From Pegea sp. RAD2-039 (lineage: Eukaryota > Chordata > Thaliacea > Salpida > Salpidae), in contig JAQGEQ010000041.1 in the NCBI GenBank assembly GCA_034620365.1, forward strand, positions 620,001-684,000: a DNA stretch of 64,000 nucleotides. Reading direction: 5' to 3'. Under the pieces are notes generated by a model. That model was not told where the DNA came from. It ran no database searches and saw nothing but the letters and a program-made list of their open reading frames with translations. The translations under genes and the position numbers were made by a program. This document shows, piece by piece, positions 24,201-36,659 of the stretch. Numbering within the stretch: the first letter of the stretch is position 1; each line of letters opens with the position of its first letter.

Positions 24201-25260
24201 CAAGGCTTGTTTCATGATGTTTCTAGTTTTACATGGGCTCATATCGGGACTGTAATTGACGATTCTATAAAGAGTAAATTGGTTTGGAATTATTTTTCAC
24301 TTTTAGAAGTTGGTTTTCTAAAGTTTAATAGTTAATATCTCACTTGTATCCAACAGGCATTGTTTTAAATTTCGCTTTATCATCAAATAGCTTATAGTTA
24401 GCTGGGCCGTCTTTGACCCCGCATCGTGGCTGAGTCATCAATTCAACTGTCTTGTCATCTAACTCACCTAGCATAAACATATCAGTTAGTATCATAGTCG
24501 ATATATAAAGTTGAACAGAACTAATCTATTCTAAATACCAATGAATTAGAAATAATAAAATGTCGTAGAAATAATAAAGTCAATTCAAACCTGTAGGTTC
24601 TAATCCATAATTTGTTTGAATTTGTTTCACTAAACTTTGTTGATTAAACAATCCTCTATTTTTATCTTTAATGTCCGTAAACTGCCTGATAAAGTTCTAG
24701 AAGACAAATTTAAATGTTATTTTTTACTTTGCAACTTTATGAACCACCCAAATTATAGGTGAAGTATCAAACCAAGAAAATTATTCACTTACCAAAGTGA
24801 TATTTAAACGTTCATTCAGATTCAATTCATGAATTGATCTTTGATGTCCATTCAATTGTGGGTTAGGTGGTGTATCTTTAAATTTAGGAAATCCGGATGA
24901 CACAAAGGTGTTAGATGGTTTATTTATATTTCCACTAAGCTGATTCCAATTCCCCGAATTAACATTCGATCTTTCATGAATGTACCTAACTCTTGTAATT
25001 TCAGAAGAGTTTCTTTTATTTAAAGCATCTTGTCCATGACTATTTAAGAAAATAGGCGTCGGTTTTTGTTTTTGGTTGCCTCCCATAGCACTTGGTCCTC
25101 TGCGGTATATCTGATTAGTCCAGAGCTTTTGAGAACTGATGTCATCCAGAGTCCAGCTGCCTTGAGGGACATATCTTTGGCTTTCTCTGCTTTTTGCTGC
25201 TAGAGTTGTTTCTTTAAAGATGGTAATACTTAAGACAAGAAAGACCAGATAACATCTCAT
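21297..25260 (-). CDS. MMP: MMP copy C: gelatinase-type matrix metalloproteinase
   Basis: Predicted secreted metalloproteinase with the same 14-exon layout as B. Exon 1 is 25260-24793 (156 codons). The first FN2 exon is 23808-23626. The exon with the third FN2 module and [12 protein letters not shown] is 23156-22886, and the hinge exon is 22803-22604. The stop is at 21299-21297. All three agree in length with copies A and B, and my estimate for the product is about 816 residues. It keeps the long N-terminal extension (with the [19 protein letters not shown] segment lost in A). It lacks six residues of the structural-metal loop in exon 5, as copy A does, but keeps HFDDDE. The hemopexin C-terminus is class I, ending in FDQP. 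Asp-to-Val in the first hemopexin blade (DVCVLTS) is specific to this copy. No disabling lesion was seen. Confidence 0.9.
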
Positions 25261-25429
25261 CTTGAACTTTCCCAGTAAAATTTACAAACCTTAACAATTT
25301 TTCGCTAAAATTATCAGTCTACAAAAAATTTCTGTTAAATAAATACTATTTTAATATTTCATTCCTGAGTTTCCTGGCTTCTAACAGCTTTGAATACTCG
25401 GATTAATGAAAACTAATTTTCTATCATCA

Positions 25430-25760
25430 GACACAAAGCTGATTGTTACAAAGATTTACTGAACTTTGTGAGCCAAAGCAGTCGAAAGAAGCATATTGAC
25501 AACCATACACCTTCATAACTTTGATTATAGCATGAACGAGTCCCCGAATGTTCCTAATCAATAGTTCTGGTGTTCAGTGACACGACACTACGACCTGCTA
25601 CATTCACACAAACGTCAACCGATTGTAGATTTTCTATCTACATTTACTTCTATAGCCTTCTTCCAAAGCTACCACAGGGTAGTTGTGGCGTATAACAGCG
25701 CAGAATACCTGGATGATGAGGTGGGGATCAAACCCACTGCGATGGATTAGCAGCAAATAC
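25430..25760 (-). mobile_element. Probable tRNA-derived SINE remnant, unit C
   Basis: Third copy of the serine-tRNA-like block, in the same position and orientation relative to the MMP gene as in units A, B and D. Confidence 0.42.
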
Positions 25761-26737
25761 TTCTTTTTCATTTTGCTGATGATTACTGCTTATCGTAACA
25801 ATTACTGTAACAAAGATTCTGTCCTTTTTTATAAAGCAAAAGCTAGTATAAGTTTCAGACAAAAAATACTGTCAAATTACTCTAATCAAATAAAAAGTTT
25901 ATTATCAAGTTACTTTGAAAAAAAGCTATAAAACATCTTTAAGTAATTCAATCTAAAAATTTCAAATAGAAACTGAAAATCAGATCTAATTTCAATACTT
26001 GTAGTCAAGATGTTTAGCATTCAGCAAACTTCACAACCTAGAAACCTAAGAGGCTTGTAACTTGACTATATGAAACTGAGCAATCTAATTTCATCAGCAA
26101 AAACTCCAAGCAATTCTTGAAGCTAAAACTTCAAAGTAATTTGATGAAATAAGTTGTAGTAGATTGCTTCCAAATCAAGATAATGATTTCTGTTTTTTGA
26201 ATCAGAATATATAAGCTAAAAATTCTTTCTAGTAAAATTTCAGAAGATTAAATTAGATTGCAAAATTATTTTTAGCAGCTAATATTTATGAAAGCTATAC
26301 ATGAGACTGTCTAGTTTATATGAAATAACTGAAATTCTTATAAACATTTATTCCTATCAAGAATTTATTTTAGACATATCGTGTATGTTATTTAAAAAAT
26401 CTTGATTTATAGAAGATTAACTAGAAAATGAAATTTTTTACAACATGTGTTTAACAAACTTGTATGGATTACTGTCAAAAGTTTTAAACGATTTTGTTAA
26501 AGATGTTATAAAAATAATGATGGAATAAGTTTTAGTCTAACACAATTTTTAAACAATTTCTTTCAAATATTTGAAGTCAGTTCTAAAATAAGAAATTACT
26601 GAAATACGATTAAATATTTATTAAATGTTTCCAGACTGTATATAATTTCTGAATATTCTTTAAATATAAAACTTTTATTATTCTTTAAAAAAGAATTCTA
26701 TATTTGGCAAGTTGCTTTATCTAAGCTTTGAGTAATG

Positions 26738-26870
26738 CCCAAAAAAGGTATCTTCACTTATTTGGTTACTTTCATTTCCAAAAAAGGTATCTTGACTTAT
26801 TTGGTTACTTTCATTTCCAAAAAAGGTATCTTGACTTATTTGGTTAATTTCATTTCCAAAAAAGGTATTA
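26738..26870. repeat. 39-bp minisatellite, 3 full copies (unit C)
   Basis: Three full 39-bp units plus a partial one. Because 39 is a multiple of three and the unit lacks stops in several frames, it creates apparent short ORFs on both strands. Confidence 0.9.
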
Positions 26871-27294
26871 AACTGTTTCCAGTAACTATGTATATAACAC
26901 AAATCAACTGACCCTATGAATGCTAAATTTTGCTTATAATTTGTCTTTTACTTTAGATTTATTATTATTTTTAAATATTCGGATAAAAGTTTGATAACTT
27001 ATAAATAAGATTATAGTGTTTTACAATCTTATAAAGAATCTTATATAGGCAATGTACTTTTACCTAATAAAAATGTCCTTTTTTCACATAGTTTAACTTA
27101 ACGAAAAGTGAAACATTATCATTCATTTATTCCATAATTGTGTGAAACATTTCTTTAAAATATTTAAGAACAAAAAGGTTTGTTAATTAGGTATGATTAA
27201 TCAGTGTCGTTTGTATGATTCACCTTTAGGATCTAGGATAGTCAAAAATTATCTATCAAAACTAAACTTACCATCTACAGATATTGTATCCGCA

Positions 27295-27690
27295 AAAATT
27301 TATTGTACGCAAGCGAAACTTGGACTTTGTCAAAGACCAACTTAATCAACACCTTTCACTTTCGTGATCTTCGTTGCATATCATATTTAAAGTGGCAGCA
27401 AAAGATCTTAAACAAGGAAGTCTTAAAGCGCACTGGTCTGACAACAATGTACAGCGTGCTAAATCAAGTAAAGGCTTCGCTGGCTCGGACACGTCCCTCG
27501 GATGGCTGACGGACGGATCCTAAAGGATCTGTAGCATGGTGAGCTATCAAACGGTAAACGCAACATCGGCCGTCCCTGTCTCCCTTTTAAAGAGTGCGAT
27601 ATGCAATCGCTTATTATCAATACCAGAAATTTGCAAGTCCTAACTGCAAGTTGCTCCAATTGGCGCTCTCTACTTTGTAAATAACTGAAA
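27295..27690 (+). pseudogene. LINE reverse-transcriptase C-terminal relic (unit C)
   Basis: Third copy of the duplicated relic, with YASETWTLSKTN and FHFRDLR in one frame and the GHV-type tail in another. Here one codon of the tail differs (HVPRM in place of HVHRM). Non-functional. Confidence 0.82.
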
Positions 27691-29040
27691 GAGGGAGAAT
27701 AAAAACCATTTTTGAAGAAACAAATGAAACCCTAAATGCTTTTTATTCCATCATTATATCAAATCCCTCATTATAATTAAATTCATTAAACAATTTAATG
27801 AAAATGCTTTGAAATATGTGTCAGAATGATGATATCCAAATAGATATATTTGAATATTGATCATAATATTTGGAAAGTACGCATTTTCTGTACATCAAAT
27901 ATTAATACAAGAGATATTCATATTCAACTCTTAATTTGGAAATAGTTTAATATTATTTTTAGTTAAAAAACATTTTTCAGAGTTTATTTATTTACTCTTT
28001 CTTTGGAACTGCCTTGGAATGTTAAGTAATAATTTGATAAATTGAGAAAGAATGAAATTGATTTTATGATTATGTAAAAATTTATATAAATAAAAACTAA
28101 ATTGTTTTGAATTTGTTATAAAAATAGATCACATCTTAAACTTTCTTAATTGAAATTTGAAACGATTTACAATTCAACTTTGTTATGTTATCATCCAATG
28201 CTTGATGTATAATCAAATATTTCAAAATGATATAAAAATATTTTCTTTGTGATTATTTGTAAAAAGTATAACTTTCAATGCTTGTATAAAACTGATTTCA
28301 AATTCAATTTAAAATACAGAATATTCTATAACAACAGAGCCTTAATGAATAAAGTAGCTCAATTTTCTTTTCTATTATAGTTGTTTTTGAAAAAGATTAA
28401 AGTGTTTAATAAATCACTCTGAAATAATTGAGAAAGAAGAAAATTAATCACAGTTGTCAATATCTAATCTTTTTGTATCACTTTAATGATGGCTATTATG
28501 CTTAATTCCTTAACTATTTTCAAGTTTGGAACAAATGTAAAAATTGTTGTCTAATACATTCAATAAATCAGTTAGCTATCATTTTAGAGTGTAAGTTTTA
28601 CATTTGAAGAATAAGATCAAACAAACAATTTTTTGACATATTTGAATTTTTATCAGCAGCCCTGAGTCTTAGATATTGCCTGTTTACAAACTTAAGAGAC
28701 TTTCTATTAATCTAAATTAGTAGATTTAGTGTTGAGTGATAGTTTCTAATAATAAATGATTACAATTTTCCAGTCAATTGCTTAATTTTGCTTTTAATTT
28801 CTAAAACTAAAATCTGTTGACTTCATGAAAAAAATATGGATCATTAACTTAAAATGACTTATATTGAAGATAAGACTCATTAAAGAATTCAGCTTTTTAA
28901 GAAATTGTGAGTTTATTAAGATAAACTGAAGTAGAAATAAAACGAATTAGCTGATTGAAACTATAATCTGAGAGAAAGAAAGAAAATTCGTTGTAAAATA
29001 CACCAAATATTTGATTTATATTAAGGCTTGAAGAAATAAG

Positions 29041-32000
29041 TTAGGGCTGGTCGAAATTTGAATTGTCTGCTGTAAAACTACATTTAAAGTATTCAGAAAG
29101 ACTGTAGACATCATCTATCCTTAACTTGTAGTTGTGCAGTAAGTGAACTTTGTCTCCACGGAAAAGCAAAGTATAACCTAAAACGAATTATTGAACAAAT
29201 AAATTGTTAAAATACTTAACCTCTGCTTTATATTATCTAAATAACCATAATCGTACTTTTCACAAAGTAAATTAATTTTTATAAAAATGGGATTATTCTA
29301 GTGCATTTAAAACTTTAAGTTGTAACAAAAATTTGAAAGCTTACGTTTAGTGTATGGATCTTCTATTGCAGCGTCAAAATCTGTGTAATTCATGATCCAA
29401 CTTTCAAAAGTTCTTGGATAGCCTCGATCTATTCGCTTTTTAATTTCATTATATCTAAAATAATTGTTATTAATACAATGAATAATTGTAAATAATTACT
29501 TTAATAACTTACAAGACAAGTAACCTTTCGATTAATTAAAAAAAATCTTTTTCAAAACTTTACCTAAAGTATTGGTCACCAGAGAAAAAGAGGGAACGTT
29601 TTCGTTGTTTTGAACGATACCAATTCACTGCCAGGTCTACTTTCGGAAGATTTTGTGGTAAGCCTAACGAACTGAGATACTTTGGATAGCCAGCCTTCAG
29701 TTTAAATTTATCAAAGATCCAATAACGTTGACCTAGGTTCAATAAATTTTGACCAAATTTACTTCGATTTACTAATTTAGCATGGTAACCAAAAAACATT
29801 TTTAATTTAATAAAGTAGACTTTAAAAGAACTTTTGCTATTTTTGTAAATAATTTTCACCTTGAAACAAAATTATAGCATCATCTTGTGGCCTCTTATAT
29901 GCTGCGTCTACAGTTCTTGGACCACCTGACCACTGATCGGTGATTACATATGGACCACGACGTATAGCTCTGTTCATGGTAGTTATTTTCCAGAAATAAT
30001 ACCCCTGTTTGGAAATAAATTTTTCAACTTTTGTTTCAAGTATTTAATACTTTTAAATTGTCGTATTTAATAACTTTTTATATCAAATGTAGAAATTTAC
30101 AAACCTTGAAAACGTAAATCTCGGGATTAAAAAGTAGTACTGCATCAACAGATGTTAAGTCACAGACATCATCACTACTAACAGTATTTGATCTAGTTGT
30201 AGCTGTTAATAAACACACAATAGTTTAAGAATAAGTCAAACTAATCTAACTAATAATAATCATTATGTCTTTTCATTAAACTATTCCATCTTAATTCTTA
30301 ACAAACTACTGAATTATAAAAAACATGTATTTATACTATCTCTTACTAGCTAGTGTTGTTGTTTTTCTTCTGATTAATGTTGTTGTAGTACGTGTTGGTG
30401 CTGTCGTAGTTGTACTTAAATCTGTATTATCTTCACCACATCTTTCAAGCTCTAATGGAGGAAGAGCAGATTTCCTTTCTCCATATAACTTTCTTGCTCC
30501 ATTTATGTCGTCTTGTGGTAACTCAAAGTTTTCGACATAAGAGTAACTATGAAAAATATTTTAATTATAATTACAGTTAACGATGCAAGTTATCACCGTG
30601 TTTTGCTTCAAAGTTTATCTGCACTTACATAGGGTACATCAAGGCAGATGCTGATGTTGAATGATCTAAGCCAATAGTATGTCCGAATTCATGGGCAGCA
30701 ACAAGCAATAAACTGTATCCGTCATTTTTACAAAAGCCCCACTCTCCATCAGTGTCGTAGTTAGCAGTTTTTGAACACCATGTACGTCCGTCATTACGAC
30801 CAACAATAGTACATGCCTCATAAGTATCACCATTGAAAATGAAAGGGAAATGACAGGGTTTATCTTCACCATCACTGCTTCCACCGTGAGTGGCACTTTC
30901 TAAATAAGTATATACGATTTACTTGTAAAATTAAGTTAATAATAATGGCTGCAAAAAATTAAAAAAAAACTGACAGTAGATATACATTTAATTGAATTTT
31001 GCAAGATTTAAATTAATTTTAAATCAAAGTAGACTAGTCATTAGATTTTTTCACCTCTATCTGGACAGAAAGCCCATTGACCGTCGTCATCATAGTTTGA
31101 GGTTGTTGCACACCATCTGTAGTTGTCACTTCGTCCATTTTTTGTACAATGATCATAAGTTTCACCAAGAAAAACAAAAGGAAAAATGCAAGGTGCTCCT
31201 GCAGCGTTTCCACCGTAAGTGAAGAGCGCTGAAAACAGTTTCTGTTAGCAGATTAACAGTTTTGATTAACAGAAAAGTAGTCTGAAACTATTTAGACAAT
31301 CAAAATATTCGTTTTCAAATCACAAAGCAATCAAACAAATATTTCAGTTTTATTTTTATCATGGAATTTTATTTATGATTCAAGACTCACTTTCACTCGC
31401 GCAAAGTCCATACTTGCGATCTACGTCATAATTACTGGTCGTACCACACCATTCATGCTTCTCGAAGCCTGGATGCTCATTGTTAGTAATGCATCTGCTA
31501 TATTCTTTTCCATTGTACACAAAAGGGAAATGACAGCCAGCACCATTAGAGTTTCCTTGATAAGTCTGCCCAACTGAAAATTTAAACAAAAGTAGTTTTA
31601 AAACAAATTTTCTAAATATTAAATTGTAGTTCATCTTTTTTTGGTTAGTTATTCCCAATTTGCAAGAATCTATAAACTAAAGAAAGTAGGAAACCTTTTC
31701 CTTTTCCAAGAGTCCAAAACTCGTCATCATCAAAATGAGCATCACCATTAATATCGTAATCACCAGCAGACCAAGCATGAGCAAGCAGGCCATTTTCGCC
31801 GTCAAATGGATAACCACAGCCATGTTCCTCTAATGAATAAAACAGTTATTCTGAGTAATGATACTTTAAAAACATTAGAAAATTAAATTACTGTAGCCAA
31901 AGCCGATCATCATCTCTGCAGGTTCATCAGGGCCTTTTTCAACAAAAGTTATTTCTGCAGCTTGCTCCCAAAATCGCAAGGCTTGTTTCATGATGTTTCT

Positions 32001-33036
32001 AGTTTTACATGGGCTCATATCGGGACTGTAATTGACGATTCTATAAAGAGTAAATTGGTTTGGAATTATTTTTCACTTTTAGAAGTTGGTGTTCTAAAGT
32101 TTAATAGTTAATTTCTCACTTGTATCCAACAGGCATTGTTTTAAATTTCGCTTTATCTTCAAATAGCTTATAGTTAGCTGGGCCATCTTTGACCCCGCAT
32201 CGTGGCTGAGTCATCAATTCAACTGTCTTGTCATCTAACTCACCTAGCATAAACATATCAGTTAGTTTCATAATCGATATATAAAGTTGAACAGAACTAA
32301 TCTATTCTAAATACCAATGAATTAGAAATAATAAAATGTCGTAGAAATAATAAAGTCAATTCAAACCTGTAGGTTCTAATCCATAATTTGTTTGAATTTG
32401 TTTCACTAAACTTTTTTGATTAAACAATCCTTTGGTTTTATCTTTAATGTCCGTAAACTGCCTGATAAAGTTCTAGAAGACAAATTTAAATATTATTTTT
32501 TACTTTGCAACTTTATGAACCACCCAAATTATAGGTGAAGTATCAAACCAAGAAAATTATTCACTTACCAAAGTGATATTTAAACGTTCATTCAGATTCA
32601 ATTCATGAATTGATCTTTGATGTCCATTCAATTGTGGGTTTGGTGGTGTATCTTTAAATTTAGGAAATCCGGATGACACAAAGGTGTTAGATGGTTTATT
32701 TATATTTCCACTAAGCTGATTCCAATTCCCCGAATTAACATTCGATCTTTCATGAATGTACCTAACTCTTGTAATTTCAGAAGAGTTTCTTTTATTTAAA
32801 GCATCTTGTCCATGACTATTTAAGGAAATAGGCGTCGGTTTTTGTTTTTGGTTGCCTCCCATAGCACTTGGTCCTCTGCGGTATATCTGATTAGTCCAGA
32901 GCTTTTGAGAACTAATGTCATCCAGAGTCCAGCTACCTTGAGGGACATATCTTTGGCTTACTCTGCTTTTTGCTGCTAGAGTTGTTTCTTTAAAGATGGC
33001 AATACTTAAGACAAGAAAGACCAGATAACATCTCAT
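29041..33036 (-). CDS. MMP: MMP copy D: gelatinase-type matrix metalloproteinase
   Basis: Predicted secreted metalloproteinase with the standard 14-exon layout. Translation starts at 33,036 and the stop is at 29,043-29,041. My estimate is about 822 residues. The long exon 5 loop ([11 protein letters not shown]) is retained, as in B and E, while the hemopexin C-terminus is class I, as in A and C. The cysteine switch, three FN2 modules (first module near 31,575-31,393) and [12 protein letters not shown] (near 30,680) are intact. At the exon 8 end the donor-side codon changes ALMYPT to ALMYPI without disturbing the GTAAGT donor. Exon 1 has small substitutions (SRVSQR for SRESQR). It is the most complete class I copy, so I would take it as the reference for this subtype. 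Confidence 0.9.
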
Positions 33037-33204
33037 CTTGAACTTTCTTAGTAAAATTTACAAGGCTTAACAATTTTTCGCTAAAATTATCAGTTTTCAA
33101 AAAATTTCTGTTAAATAAATAATATTTTAATATTTCATTTATGAGTTTTCTGGCTTCTAACAGCTTTGAATACTCGGATTAATGAAAACTAATTTTCTAT
33201 CATC

Positions 33205-33535
33205 GTGCACAAAGCTGATTGTTACAAAGATTTACTGAACTTTGTGATCCAAAGCGGTCGAAGGAAGCATATTGACAACCATACACCTTCATAACTTTGA
33301 TTATAGTATGAACGAGTCCCCGACTATTCCTACTCAATAGTTCTGGTGTTCAGTGACACGACACTACGACTTGCTACATTCACATAAACGTCAACCGATT
33401 GTAGATTTTCTATCTACATTTACTCCTATAGCCTTTTCTCAAAGCGACCACAGGGTAGTTGCGGCGTATCACAGCGCAGAATACCTGGATGATGAGGTGG
33501 GGATCAAACCCACTGCAATGGAGTAGCAGCCAATA
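33205..33535 (-). mobile_element. Probable tRNA-derived SINE remnant, unit D
   Basis: Fourth copy of the serine-tRNA-like block. The flank upstream of copy E lacks it. Confidence 0.42.
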
Positions 33536-34513
33536 CTTTTTTTCTATTTTGCTGATGCTTACTGCTTATCGTAAAAATTACTGTAATAAAGATACTGTCT
33601 TTTTTTATAAAGCAAAAGCTAGTATAAGTTTCAAACTAAAAATACTGTCGAGCTACTCTAATCAAAAAAAAGTTTATTATCAAGTCACTTTGAAAAAAAG
33701 CTATAAAACATCTTTAAGTAATGCAATCTAAAAATTTCAAATAGAAACTGAAAATCAGATCTAACTACAATACTTGTAGTCAAGATGTTTGGCTTTCAGC
33801 AAACTTCACAACCTAGAAACCTAATTGGTTTGTAACTTAACTATATGAAACTGAGCAATCTAATTTCATCAGCAAAAACTCCAAACAATTCTTGAAGCTA
33901 AAACTTCAAAGTAATTTGATGAAATAAGTTGTAGTAGATTGCTTCCAAATCAAGATAATAATTTCTGTTTTCTGAATCAGAATATATAAGCTAGAAATTC
34001 TTTCTAGTAAAATTTCAGAAGATTAAATTAGATTGCAAAATTATTTTTAGCAGCTAATATTTATGAAAGCTATACATGAGACTGTCTAGTTTATATGAAA
34101 TAACTGGAATTCTTATAAACATTTATTCCTATCAAGAATTTATTTTAGTCATATCGTGTAAGTTATTTAAAAAATCTTGATTTATAGAAGATTAACTAAA
34201 AAATGAAATTTTTTACAACATGTGTTTAACAAACTTGTATGGATTACTGTCAAAAGTTTTAAACGACTTTGTTAAAGATGTTATAAAAATAATGATGGAA
34301 TAAGTTTTAGTCTAACACAATTTTTAAACAATTTCTTTCAAATATTTGAAGTCAGTTCTAAAATAAGAAATTACTGAAATACGATTAAATATTTATTAAA
34401 TGTTTCCAGACTGTATATAATTTCTGAATATTCTTTAAATATAAAACTTTTATTATTCTTTAAAAAAAGAATTCTATATTTGGCAAGTTGCTTTATCTAA
34501 GCTTTGAGTAATG

Positions 34514-34682
34514 CCCAAAAAAGGTATCTTCACTTATTTGGTTACTTTCATTTCCAAAAAAGGTATCTTCACTTATTTGGTTACTTTCATTTCCAAAAAA
34601 GGTATCTTCACTTATTTGGTTACTTTCATTTCCAAAAAAGGTATCTTGACTTATTTGGTTACTTTCATTTCCAAAAAAGGTA
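34514..34682. repeat. 39-bp minisatellite, 4 full copies (unit D)
   Basis: Four full 39-bp units plus a partial one, the longest array of the four. It generates overlapping 60-74 codon open frames on both strands: TFFGNESNQISED repeats on minus, GIFTYLVTFISKK repeats on plus. I regard these as by-products of the repeat. Confidence 0.92.
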
Positions 34683-35097
34683 TTAAACTGTTTCCAGTAA
34701 CTATGTATATAACACAAATCAACTGACCCTATGAATGCTATATTTTGCTTATAATTTGTCTTTTACTTTAAATTTATTATTATTTTTAAATATTCGGATA
34801 AAAGTTTGATAACTTATAAATAAGATTATAGTGTTTTACAATCTTATAAAGAATCTTATATAGGCAATGTACTTTTACCTAATAAAAATGTCCTTTTTTC
34901 ACATAGTTTAACTTAACGAAAAGTGAAACATTATCATTCATTTATTTCATAATTGTGTGAAACATTTCTTTAAAATATTTAAGAACAAAAAGGTTTGTTA
35001 ATTAGGTATGATTAATCAGTGTCGTTTGCATGATTCACCTATAGGGTCTAGGATAGTCAAAAATTATCTATCAAAACTAAACTTACCATCTACAGAT

Positions 35098-35505
35098 ATT
35101 GTATCCGCAAAAATTTATTGTACGCAAGCGAAGCCTGGACTTTGTCAAAAACCAACAGAATCAACACCTTTCACTTTCGTGATCTTCGTCGCATATCATA
35201 TCTAAAGTGGCAGCAAAAGATCTTAAGCAACGAAGTCTTAAAGCGCACTGGTCTAGCAACAATGTACAACGTGCTAAATCAAGTAAAGGCTTTGCTGGCT
35301 CGGACACGTCCATCGGATGGCTGACGGACGGATACCAAAGAATCTGCAGCATGGGGAGCTATCAAATGGTAAACGCAACATTGGCTTCCCTGTTTCCCTT
35401 TTAAATAGTGCGATATGTAGTCGCTTATTATCAATACCAGAAATTTGCAAGTCCTAACTGCAAGTTGATCCAATTGGCGCTCTCTACTTCGTAAATAACT
35501 GAAAG
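35098..35505 (+). pseudogene. LINE reverse-transcriptase C-terminal relic (unit D)
   Basis: Fourth copy. It is slightly better preserved at its start (YASEAWTLSKTNRINTFHF), but the tail has acquired different lesions: IPKNLQHGELSNGKRNIG, then loss of the GRP motif. This suggests independent decay after duplication. Confidence 0.82.
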
Positions 35506-36659
35506 AGGGAGGATAAAAACCATTTTTGAAGAGATAAATGAAACCCTAAAAGCTTTTTATTTCATCATTAAAAGCATATCCCTCATGGCGGTTCTCCTCC
35601 TATATGATTAATAAATTATAATTAAATTCATTTAAAAATTAATTAAAATGCTTTGAAATATGTGTCAGAATGATGATATCCAAATAGATATGTTTGAATT
35701 TTGATCATAATATTTGGAAAGTACACATTTTCTGTACATCAAATATTAATCTATAAGAGATATTTATATTCAACTCCGAATTTGGAAATAGTTTAATATT
35801 ATTTTTAGTTAAAAAACAATTTTAAGATTTTATTCATTATTCTCTCTATTTGGAACTGTTTAGAAATGTAAAGTAATATGTTAATAAATTGAGAAAGATT
35901 GAAATTCATTTTATGATTAAGTAAAAATTTATATAAATCAAAACTAAATTGTTTTGAATTTATTATAAAAATAGATCACATCTTAAACTTTTTTATTGAA
36001 ATTTGTAACTATTTACAATTCAACTTTGCTATGTTATCATCCAATGCTTGATGTATCAGCAAATATTTCAACATGATATAAAAATATTTTCTTTGTGACT
36101 ATTTGTAAAAAGTATAATTTCAATGCTTGTATAAAACTGATTTCAAATTTAATTTTAAATACAGAATATTCTATAACAACAGGGCCTTAATGAATAAAGT
36201 AGCTTAATTTTTTTTTTCTATTATAGTTGTTATTAATCAAGATTAAAGTGTTTAATAGATCACTATGAGATAATTTAACAAATCAGAAAAAAACTAATTA
36301 CTTTAAATTTTGTGTAAATTGGTAATTTATAAATAGCAGTTTATATTTAGCAAATATTTACATTTATATTTATTAAAATATTTATTAATATTTAAAATTA
36401 AACAAAATTTATAATTCATTTGTATTCTTTCAATAATATTTCCATCAGTATCTTGTTTCATCTTTTTATTAGTTTAAAATCAACAAGACTTTAACAGTTT
36501 AGATGAATATATTTGATAATTACAATAACATATCACAATCTCTTAAACTGGTGAAATTATTTACACACTATAAAGAAATAAAAAGAACTTTGTTGACTAT
36601 AATTGTTATCTGATTTTAAACAGAGTATTCTAATTGATCAAAGAAAACTAAAAAGCTGA

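Larger units (their letters stand above)
25261..29040. other. Spacer C-D, no protein gene
   Basis: It has the same contents as spacer B-C: SINE-like block (about 25,430-25,760), minisatellite, LINE tail relic, the empty LINE target at about 27,985-28,015 and the class I 3' flank from about 28,455. I see no additional gene. Confidence 0.6.
33037..36659. other. Spacer D-E, no protein gene
   Basis: It contains the SINE-like block (about 33,205-33,535), the longest minisatellite array, the LINE tail relic and the empty LINE site at about 35,825-35,855. From there to the stop of copy E the sequence is the class II 3' flank also found beside copy B. Confidence 0.6.

Noticed and set aside
7212-34682. 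CRISPR-like array
   Set aside because: The 39-bp repeats are contiguous without spacers, and the DNA is clearly animal nuclear sequence.
34493-34726. Small repetitive proteins encoded by the 39-bp minisatellite
   Set aside because: Open frames on both strands follow from a stop-free unit of 39 bp; copy number varies between units and there is no other coding evidence.
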